A DNA stretch of 21,834 nt from Chloroflexia bacterium. GTDB taxonomy: Bacteria > Chloroflexota > Chloroflexia > Thermomicrobiales > UBA6265. The DNA lies in assembly GCA_013698305.1 (NCBI GenBank), contig JACCVC010000292.1, forward strand, positions 1 through 21,834. Direction: 5' to 3'. This document shows, piece after piece, positions 13,271 to 19,968 of the stretch. Below the pieces are notes generated by a model. It was not told the origin of the DNA and searched no databases. It worked only from the letters and a program-made list of their open reading frames with translations. The number at the start of each line of letters is the position of its first letter. Positions within the stretch are counted from its first letter, which is position 1. A program made the position numbers and the translations under genes.

Positions 13271-15664
13271 ATGGTGGCAGCAACCCAGCAGCAATTGGTG
13301 ACCGGCTCGATCAATGGTCAGGACGTGACCGTCGCGTCCGGCACCACAATCCTCGAAGCCGCTCGCGCCGTCGGCATCGAAGTGCCCAACCTGTGCTACC
13401 AGCCGCTGCTTCGGCCCTGGGGATCGTGCCGCATTTGCACGGTCGAGATCCTTGGCAAGCGCGGCGGGCTGGTCGAATCCTGCTCCGCCATGTTCCAGGA
13501 AGGGATCGAGCTCCTCACGCACTCTCCCAGGTCTACACAGGCTCGTCAGTACATTTTGCAGATGTACCTTATCGATCACGCTCTCGACTGCCCCACCTGC
13601 GACAAGTCCGGTGAATGCTATTTGCAGGACAACACCTACCTGCACAACATCAACGCCAATCCCTACCGGCGTCCAAAATTCGCGCAGCCATACGAACACT
13701 TCAGCGACACCATCGACTACAAGTGGGATCGCTGTATCATGTGCAATCGCTGCACGCGAGTCTGCGACGAGATGGTCGGCGTTGTCGCCATCGAGTCGAC
13801 CAATCGGGCGCTTGAGGCCACCATCGCCACCGCCTTCGGTCGTGACCTCGCCGACAACTCGTGCACCAATTGCGGCATGTGCATCGCCGTATGCCCGGTC
13901 GGTGCCCTGACTGATCGCCACTTTGGACATCATCCCTGGGAACTGGACACCACCGAGACGATTTGTGGCTTCTGCGATGTCGGCTGCACCCTCAACATCG
14001 AGTCCAACAAGGGTCTGGTGCGGCGCACGTCACACCTCTGGGAGCGAGGCGTCAACCTCGGCTACACCTGCGAGGCGGGAAAATGGGGACACGAAGTCAT
14101 CCAGGGTCCGGACCGTCTGCACAACCCTCGCCTGCGCGGGAGCGACGGCAACGCCTACGAAGTGTCTTGGGAGGAGGCCATCGGCGAAGTCGCCGAGCGG
14201 CTCGCGCACTACCAGGGATCGACCTTCGCCGCCCTCGCGTCTGGTGAGAACACCAATGAGGAGGCCTACACGCTTCAGCAGTTCTGCCGAGCGGTGATGC
14301 AGTCGAACAATGTCGATCGCCTCATGTCTCCCCGCCAGCTCGCCGTCGAGTCCGCATCACGCGAGTCGCTTGGCATTCCGGTGTCCAACACCAACAACAT
14401 GCAGGAGTACTTCACCGACGTGAAGAACGTCCTTGTCGTTGGTCCGTCGGTCTTTCAGGCCGCGCCGATTTTCTCGTACTGGATCAACCACGCCCGGCAC
14501 TACCGGGAAGCACGGATCGCAGTTGTCTCCACCGAGCGGCACCCACTGTGCGACCGCGCCGCAATCTGGCTCAAGCCGAAGGCAGGCGCAACTGCACGCG
14601 TGGTAGACGCAATCTCCGCCGCGGTCGTCTCTCTCAACCTTCAACATCCAGACGCGACCGCAGAGGATGTCAAACGGCTGAGCACGATTGATGTCGATGA
14701 GGTCTCCGCCGAGTCCGGCGTATCGCGCGACGACATCATCCGCACCGCCCGGATGTTCGTCACGGGGCATCCGGATGTGAACGACCGAGCAGCGGCACCG
14801 GGCGATGCTCCAGGAGCGGTGGTTCACACCGCCGCGCACGATTACGATGTCGACGCCGCCCTGGAATATCCCGACGCGGGCGAAATCGCCCGTGCCTGCG
14901 CCGCGCTCTCGATGCTCACCGGAAATCTGGGCATTGCTGGAGGCGGTGTCGCCTCTCCCAGAGGACCAGCGAACTTCCAGGGAACCACCGATATGGGCAT
15001 GGTCCCCGACCTGCTTCCGGGCGGCGTGTTCGTCACCGATGACGAGGCACGAGCGCGGCTCTCCGCGGCCTGGCAGACCAGGTGGTTGGGCCACGTCGCA
15101 ACATCAAATGGCTACGTCCAGAAGCAAGAGCTTCCAACCGATCCTGGGATCGGCATGGACGGCATCATCGGGGCAATCGAATCAGGCGCAGTAAGGGCGA
15201 TGTTGGTAGAAGGCGGACCTCGAACTCGATCATCCTTCCCGAACCCGGCATTGTTCGAAGCGCTCCAGAAGCTCGAGTTCCTAGTCGTCGCCGATTCCTT
15301 CCACTCCCCACTCGCGTCGATCGCCGATGTCGTGTTGCCACTCGCGGCAAATCTTGAAAAGGACGGTACATTCACCTCGTTCGACCGCACGGTGCAACGC
15401 GTGCGGAGCGCGGTTCCCGCCATCGGCGACTCCCGCTCGACCATCGAGGCGATTTCAGAGATCGCCGAACGATTCGGCTATCGCTTCGGGTACGCGCATC
15501 CATCTCAGGTCATGCGCGAGATCGCGACGCTCGTTCCGGGATACGGGGGCGTGACCTACGCTCACCTCGAACGCGATGGTATCGTCACGCCGACGCTGCG
15601 ACCCGGCGACGGTGGTACGACGGTACTCGACTCAACATCTGGGCTGAAACCCGCATCGCATTAA
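13271..15664 (+). CDS. nuoG: NuoG-like subunit with FDH-like domain
   Basis: Probable electron-transfer subunit of complex I (797 aa). FeS motifs in order: 2Fe-2S, Cys42/53/56/71 (N1b type); HxxxCxxCx5C, His103/Cys107/110/116 (N5); two full ferredoxin sets, Cys155/158/161/165 and Cys198/201/204/208; CxxCxxxCx27C, Cys232/235/239/267 (N7). Standard NuoG has one 4Fe-4S cluster in the ferredoxin region; two resemble HoxU, FdhA and FeFe hydrogenases. The C-terminal half follows formate dehydrogenase closely (NTNEEAYTLQQFCRAV; ASPRGPANFQGTTDMG). At the catalytic Sec/Cys-His it has Arg355-Gln356, so formate oxidation is unlikely. Whether it binds a molybdopterin is unknown. nuoI follows at 66 nt. 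Confidence 0.88.
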   Translation: MVAATQQQLVTGSINGQDVTVASGTTILEAARAVGIEVPNLCYQPLLRPWGSCRICTVEILGKRGGLVESCSAMFQEGIELLTHSPRSTQARQYILQMYLIDHALDCPTCDKSGECYLQDNTYLHNINANPYRRPKFAQPYEHFSDTIDYKWDRCIMCNRCTRVCDEMVGVVAIESTNRALEATIATAFGRDLADNSCTNCGMCIAVCPVGALTDRHFGHHPWELDTTETICGFCDVGCTLNIESNKGLVRRTSHLWERGVNLGYTCEAGKWGHEVIQGPDRLHNPRLRGSDGNAYEVSWEEAIGEVAERLAHYQGSTFAALASGENTNEEAYTLQQFCRAVMQSNNVDRLMSPRQLAVESASRESLGIPVSNTNNMQEYFTDVKNVLVVGPSVFQAAPIFSYWINHARHYREARIAVVSTERHPLCDRAAIWLKPKAGATARVVDAISAAVVSLNLQHPDATAEDVKRLSTIDVDEVSAESGVSRDDIIRTARMFVTGHPDVNDRAAAPGDAPGAVVHTAAHDYDVDAALEYPDAGEIARACAALSMLTGNLGIAGGGVASPRGPANFQGTTDMGMVPDLLPGGVFVTDDEARARLSAAWQTRWLGHVATSNGYVQKQELPTDPGIGMDGIIGAIESGAVRAMLVEGGPRTRSSFPNPALFEALQKLEFLVVADSFHSPLASIADVVLPLAANLEKDGTFTSFDRTVQRVRSAVPAIGDSRSTIEAISEIAERFGYRFGYAHPSQVMREIATLVPGYGGVTYAHLERDGIVTPTLRPGDGGTTVLDSTSGLKPASH

Positions 15665-15730
15665 AGGTGTAGCACGCAACAACATATTCGGGAAACGCCT
15701 GGGTGCGTCTGCGAGAAAGGGAAATTGGAA

Positions 15731-16237
15731 ATGTTTGACGAAGTCAAGGGATTCGCGACAACGCTCAAGCGGTTGGCGGCTCCGACAGCCACGATTGAGT
15801 ACCCGGAGGAAAAGCGTCCGATGGCGCCGCGATTCCGGGGTCTCCCTGCGCTCCGCTCCGATCCGGAAACCGGCGAGGCGCTGTGCGTTGCGTGTGGCCT
15901 TTGCGCGCGCATCTGCCCGACCAGCTGTCTCGAGATGAACGTCATTCCCTCGGAGGAAGGTGACCGCGAATTGGGCGAGTTCATTCTCAAGGCTGGCCGC
16001 TGCATGTTCTGCGGACTTTGCTCTCAGGTCTGCCCGGTTGACGCAATCACGATGAGCCAGGAATACGAGCTATCGGTGATGGAGAGAGATGGCCTGGTCT
16101 ACACAAAGACCGAACTGGCGTCGATCGGCGCGCAAGCCCCCATCTGGTGGGAATCAGGCGTGGGTCCCGACAACCAGCAGACCAACGCCCCGACGCGTTA
16201 CGACCGCTTCAAGAACAACGCCTCCGAGTTGTACTAA
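15731..16237 (+). CDS. nuoI: NADH-quinone oxidoreductase subunit I
   Basis: Carries the two 4Fe-4S clusters (N6a/N6b) that pass electrons along the peripheral arm of complex I towards quinone. The 168-residue protein has the NuoI N-terminal pattern (TLKRL, TIEYPEEKRPMAPRFRG) and two ferredoxin motifs, Cys52/55/58/62 and Cys91/94/97/101, followed by YELS. ATG at 15731 is chosen over an in-frame TTG at 15725: AAAGG sits 10 nt before the ATG but only 4 nt before the TTG. It directly follows nuoG; the usual intervening nuoH is absent. The C-terminal end (about 120-168) is longer and more polar than in small NuoI proteins. Confidence 0.93.
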   Translation: MFDEVKGFATTLKRLAAPTATIEYPEEKRPMAPRFRGLPALRSDPETGEALCVACGLCARICPTSCLEMNVIPSEEGDRELGEFILKAGRCMFCGLCSQVCPVDAITMSQEYELSVMERDGLVYTKTELASIGAQAPIWWESGVGPDNQQTNAPTRYDRFKNNASELY

Positions 16238-16314
16238 ACAGTGCGACCCATTGTTCGACGAGTACGAGAGGCATCGTAACGATACGATCCCTCCTGACGT
16301 CTCGCAACGAAAAC

Positions 16315-17166
16315 CTACGCCACCATGCCTCGGAGCGTGACAAGATTTTTCCCGTCCAGTTGGTTGTCGTCCCCCTTATCGGTCTCCAGCAAGGCCGGAA
16401 TCCCTTCGAGACGAGCGTCGTTGACGAGATGCCGGAAGGCTTCGCGACCGATCTCACCCTCGCCGATGTGATCGTGCCGATCCTTGTTGCTGGCAAGCGG
16501 ATTCTTTGAGTCGTTGAGATGAATCGCCTGGAGTCGCTCCAGCCCGATGATCTCATCGAACTGCCGCATCATTCCGGCATATCCGTCCTCGGTTCGGAAG
16601 TCATATCCAGCAGCGAAGATGTGACAGGTGTCGAGGCAAACCTTGACGCGTTCCTTCGCCTCGACACCGTCAACAATCGTGGCCAGCTCCTCAAACGTGC
16701 GCCCGAGTGTTGTCCCCTGCCCCGCCGTCGTCTCGAGCAGCGTCCTTACCTTGAGGTCTGGCAGGTCGTCGTGGACGCGATTGAGCGATTCCACGACGTT
16801 TTGAAGTCCGACGTCCACACCGCAACCGGTGTGCGCGCCAGGATGCGTCACCAGCGACGGGATGCTCAAGGTCTCGCATCGCGTGAGCTCCTCCTTGAAG
16901 GCGTCGATCGATTTGGCTCGAAGGACTTCCTTGGGCGACGCCAGGTTGATAAGGTACGAGTCATGCACCACGATCTTGTCGATGCCACTCCTCTTCCGCT
17001 CACGGAAGAAGGCGTCGATCACGTCATCGTCCAGCGGCTTCGCCCGCCACTGTCGCTCACTCTTGGTGAAGATCTGGATCGCCTCCATGGAGAACTCCTC
17101 ACCTCGAGCGAACGCCTTGTCGACACCTCCCGACGCCGATACATGCGCCCCGAATGCAAGAGTCAT
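16315..17166 (-). CDS. nfo: Deoxyribonuclease IV (AP endonuclease)
   Basis: Zinc-dependent endonuclease that cuts DNA 5' to abasic sites in base-excision repair. The 283-residue TIM-barrel protein starts GAHVSASGG. All nine metal ligands of E. coli Nfo are present at equivalent positions: His68, His108, Glu145, Asp179, His182, His216, Asp229, His231 and Glu261. They lie in LVTHPGAH, LLETTAGQG, CLDTCHIFAAGYD, HLNDSKN and DRHDHIGEG. Length matches the family (about 280). AGGTGG lies a few nt before the ATG on the minus strand. It is convergent with nuoI across 77 bp with no clear terminator, and divergent from the glycosyltransferase gene. Confidence 0.97.
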   Translation of the reverse strand: MTLAFGAHVSASGGVDKAFARGEEFSMEAIQIFTKSERQWRAKPLDDDVIDAFFRERKRSGIDKIVVHDSYLINLASPKEVLRAKSIDAFKEELTRCETLSIPSLVTHPGAHTGCGVDVGLQNVVESLNRVHDDLPDLKVRTLLETTAGQGTTLGRTFEELATIVDGVEAKERVKVCLDTCHIFAAGYDFRTEDGYAGMMRQFDEIIGLERLQAIHLNDSKNPLASNKDRHDHIGEGEIGREAFRHLVNDARLEGIPALLETDKGDDNQLDGKNLVTLRGMVA

Positions 17167-17197
17167 GATATTCCCACCTCGCTTGTGAAGTCTTCAG

Positions 17198-17303
17198 TGG
17201 TCGACAGGCATCGCGCTGCGTTGAAACCGATACCTTCATCACCTCGATACGCAAGGTACCGGCATTTACACATGATAGACTTCGTCTGGTCGACCGGCCA
17301 TCG
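17198..17303. repeat. Imperfect repeats in the nfo/glycosyltransferase spacer
   Basis: Two things are seen in this divergent spacer. TGGTCGAC followed by a CATCG-containing segment occurs twice, at 17198-17213 and 17287-17303, as an imperfect direct repeat. Between them CCGATACCTT (17227-17236) and AAGGTACCGG (17253-17262) form a 10-bp inverted repeat with one mismatch and a 16-nt loop. They could be operators for divergent regulation; chance is also possible. No confident promoter pair is visible. Confidence 0.3.
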
Positions 17304-17332
17304 TGCGAATGCGGATGTGAAGGCAGTTTCTG

Positions 17333-18127
17333 TTGGGTTCCCGTAGTGAACAGGAAACCGAATCGACCAGCCCACCTCTGATGTCGATCGTTATCCCCGT
17401 CTACAACGAGTCAAAGAGAATCGCGAAGACGCTGGACGAAGTGGCTGCCTGGGCACTCGCATCGACCTTTCGGGCCGACATTCTTGTCGTCGACGACGGC
17501 AGCACCGATGACACCGCCAGGATCGTCGAAGAACTCGTCCCGACAATGCCCTTCCTGCGCCTGATCGAACTGTCTCACGGCGGCAAGGCCCGTGCCGTGC
17601 TGGCTGGCATCCGCATGGCGCAGGGCGACGTCGTTGGGTTCATGGATGCGGACCTGGCAACCCCTCTCAGCACGCTCGAGCCTACCTTTGAGGCGCTGCG
17701 AGGCGATGCGGACGTTGTGATCGGCTCGCGGGAAGGAGTTGGCTCCAGCCGCATCGGCGAGCCCTGGTATCGTCACGCGATGGGACGCGTGTTCAACGGC
17801 CTCGTTCGCTGGACATTGCTTCCGGGCATCCAGGATTCTCAATGCGGCTTCAAGTTTATGACGCGAGACGCACGAGATCGGATTCTTCCTCGCATCCGAC
17901 TTTACATCTCGGAGCAAACGGTTTCTCAGGCGCGTGTTACTGCCTTCGATGTCGAGCTGCTCTATATCGCCCGGCTGCTTGACCTGTCGGTCCACGTCAT
18001 CCCGGTTGCCTGGGAGTATGGCAACCAAAGCAAGGTCAACCCGGTCACTGACACGTTGCAAAACATCGGAGATGTGGCAAGTGTCTGGCTCAATGGAAAA
18101 CGCAAACTGTACCGAAAAGAACGATGA
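17333..18127 (+). CDS. Family 2 glycosyltransferase, dolichyl-phosphate glucosyltransferase-like
   Basis: Transfers a sugar from a nucleotide sugar to an acceptor, probably a polyprenyl phosphate at the inner face of the membrane. The 264-residue GT-A protein has SIVIPVYNES, DILVVDDGSTDDT, the metal-binding DAD at 105-107 (MDADLATP), VIGSREG and SQCGFKFMTRDA. The last is typical of the ALG5/dolichyl-phosphate beta-glucosyltransferase group. No membrane segment is visible. The chosen start is TTG at 17333 because GAAGG lies 9 nt upstream; the later ATG at 17381, directly at the domain edge, has no Shine-Dalgarno. Donor and acceptor cannot be read from sequence. Its stop is 10 nt from that of convergent mutL. 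Confidence 0.88.
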   Translation: MGSRSEQETESTSPPLMSIVIPVYNESKRIAKTLDEVAAWALASTFRADILVVDDGSTDDTARIVEELVPTMPFLRLIELSHGGKARAVLAGIRMAQGDVVGFMDADLATPLSTLEPTFEALRGDADVVIGSREGVGSSRIGEPWYRHAMGRVFNGLVRWTLLPGIQDSQCGFKFMTRDARDRILPRIRLYISEQTVSQARVTAFDVELLYIARLLDLSVHVIPVAWEYGNQSKVNPVTDTLQNIGDVASVWLNGKRKLYRKER

Positions 18128-18137
18128 GTCCTCTCGA

Positions 18138-19904
18138 CTACTTTCGCGAGAACTGCTTTTCCAGCTCGGATTGCGACATGTGGAGCATCGTCGGGCGACC
18201 ATGCCCGCAGGCTCGAGGTTGACGCGTCCGCTCAAGCTGATTGACCAACTCACGCATCTCATCAAGTGACAACGCCTGCCCCGCTCGGATCGACGTATGG
18301 CAGGCCGCGCTGATCGCCACCGAATCCAGCCACGTGTCCCCCGCCCCACCGTCGGCTAGCTCCTCCAGGATCGAGTGGATTCGCTCCTTCATGTCGACTC
18401 GCTTGATCACGGCAGGGATGGCCCTGATCAGGATTGCCTGCTCTCCAAATAACTCAAGGTCAAACCCGATGGTTCGCATCTCGTCCATCGAGCGCTCTGC
18501 AATTGCCAGCTCGTGCGGCGCCAGATCGACCACCAGTGGATCCAGCAGTGGCTGGCGGTCCGCATCGTGGCGTTCCATCTGGTCAAGAATCTGCTCGTAC
18601 ATGATTCGCTCGTGCGCCGCGTGCTGATCGATCAGGAACATGCCGCCGGGCCCTTCGGCGATGATGAAGCTCGCCGCAACCTGACCCAGAACCCGCAGCA
18701 CCGGGATACCGGACCGATGCGCGATACCGTTGGGCGTTGTTCGATCGTCTTCCTGGCTTGTCTGCTCACCGGTGACGTCAGCCAATCGCTCGTCCTGGGT
18801 CGCTGAGCCTTCCGTCCACTGCCGTTCACCTCTGAAAAACGTCTGCGATACCGAAGGCGGACCTTGCGGTCGCTCGAACGTCACTTCAGGCAAGACGTCG
18901 TGGCTCTGCGACACGAGCGCCTCGTGCGCCGCGCGTTGCACGGCACGGGCAACCGAACGTTCGTCGGCGAACCGCACCTCGGCTTTGGTGGGATGAACGT
19001 TGACATCCACCTGCCGTGGATCGACTTGAATCCGTACCATGCCCATCGGATGCCGCCCGATCAACAGCAGGCTGTGATAGGCCTCCTCCAGGGCGTACAT
19101 CAGCGAACGATGCTGGATCAGTCGTCCGTTGACGAAGAAGAACAGGTTTTGCCGGTGCGACCGCGAGACGCGAGGGGCCGTGATCCATCCCGACACCTCA
19201 ACTCCGGACACCCTTGCCGCTTCAGAGTCTGACGAGATTGGGAGCACGGCATCGACTATCTCGGTGCCATTGATGCCGACCGCCGCCTCGGCATCATCTC
19301 CTGAACCTTTTGTCGTCAGCGAGTTACGTCCATCTGAGGTGAGCGACCAGGCGATGTCACTTCGATGGCCCGCGTATGCACTGATCAGCCGGGTGATATA
19401 CGTCGCTTCGGTACCTGGCTGCCGCAGAAACCTGCGCCGGGCAGGGACGTTGCCAAAGAGGTCCTCAACCGTCACCGTCGTTCCATGCGGATTCGCCACT
19501 GGCTCAACCTCTGCCTCAGCGCCGAAGGGCGAGCGCAGCACCGCTCCGGAACTCTCGGCAGCAATTCCGGTTCGAATCTCGAACCGGGAGACTGCGGCGA
19601 TGCTCGGCAATGCCTCACCGCGGAATCCGAGCGTCGCGAGCGCCTCCAGGTCGTCGAAGCGCGTCAGCTTGGATGTCGCGTGGCGCTGCAGGGCGAGGGA
19701 GAGATCGGACCGTGTGATGCCGGACCCATTGTCGCTGACGCGAATTCGCTCCGACCCACCGCCCGCGATATCGATGTCGATTATGGTCGCGCTCGCGTCT
19801 ATTGAGTTCTCAATCAGCTCTTTGACCACGGACGCAGGTCTCTCAACGACCTCACCAGCGGCGATCTTCCCGATGGTGTCCTGAGCAAGCAATTGTATTG
19901 ACAT
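18138..19904 (-). CDS. mutL: DNA mismatch repair endonuclease MutL
   Basis: Links mismatch recognition by MutS to strand removal. The 588-residue protein has the GHKL ATPase motifs: ELIENSIDA with Glu32/Asn33, DNGSGI, and GFRGEALPSI. The C-terminal domain carries the metal-dependent nicking motif DQHAAHE-x4-E (Asp426 to Glu437), ACHTSIRAG and CGHGRP. The sequence is therefore of the nicking MutL type used by bacteria without MutH. CGHGRP differs from the common CPHGRP at the second position. Two in-frame ATGs lie 6 nt apart; the second (19904) is preferred because AGGA is 7 nt before it and only 1 nt before the first. It lies about 64 nt downstream of valS on the same strand, suggesting co-transcription. 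No mutS is in the window. Confidence 0.96.
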   Translation of the reverse strand: MSIQLLAQDTIGKIAAGEVVERPASVVKELIENSIDASATIIDIDIAGGGSERIRVSDNGSGITRSDLSLALQRHATSKLTRFDDLEALATLGFRGEALPSIAAVSRFEIRTGIAAESSGAVLRSPFGAEAEVEPVANPHGTTVTVEDLFGNVPARRRFLRQPGTEATYITRLISAYAGHRSDIAWSLTSDGRNSLTTKGSGDDAEAAVGINGTEIVDAVLPISSDSEAARVSGVEVSGWITAPRVSRSHRQNLFFFVNGRLIQHRSLMYALEEAYHSLLLIGRHPMGMVRIQVDPRQVDVNVHPTKAEVRFADERSVARAVQRAAHEALVSQSHDVLPEVTFERPQGPPSVSQTFFRGERQWTEGSATQDERLADVTGEQTSQEDDRTTPNGIAHRSGIPVLRVLGQVAASFIIAEGPGGMFLIDQHAAHERIMYEQILDQMERHDADRQPLLDPLVVDLAPHELAIAERSMDEMRTIGFDLELFGEQAILIRAIPAVIKRVDMKERIHSILEELADGGAGDTWLDSVAISAACHTSIRAGQALSLDEMRELVNQLERTRQPRACGHGRPTMLHMSQSELEKQFSRK

Positions 19905-19968
19905 GGACATTTCCTGGGGTGAAGAAAACGCTGCATGCTTCAGCTTGAGACGTCACTGTGACGATTGG

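Noticed and set aside
13066..13614. 182-aa plus-strand open frame overlapping the start of nuoG
   Set aside because: Out of frame with the nuoG N-terminus, Arg/Pro/Ser-rich, no family features.
13271..15664. Annotation as an active formate dehydrogenase alpha subunit
   Set aside because: The catalytic Sec/Cys-His pair is Arg355-Gln356, and the next gene is a typical NuoI.
16519..17346. 275-aa plus-strand open frame opposite nfo
   Set aside because: Antisense to an endonuclease IV gene with all metal ligands; no family features of its own.
18241..19884. Several plus-strand open frames opposite mutL (128, 122, 251, 146 aa)
   Set aside because: Ser/Arg-rich shadow translations of the mutL gene.
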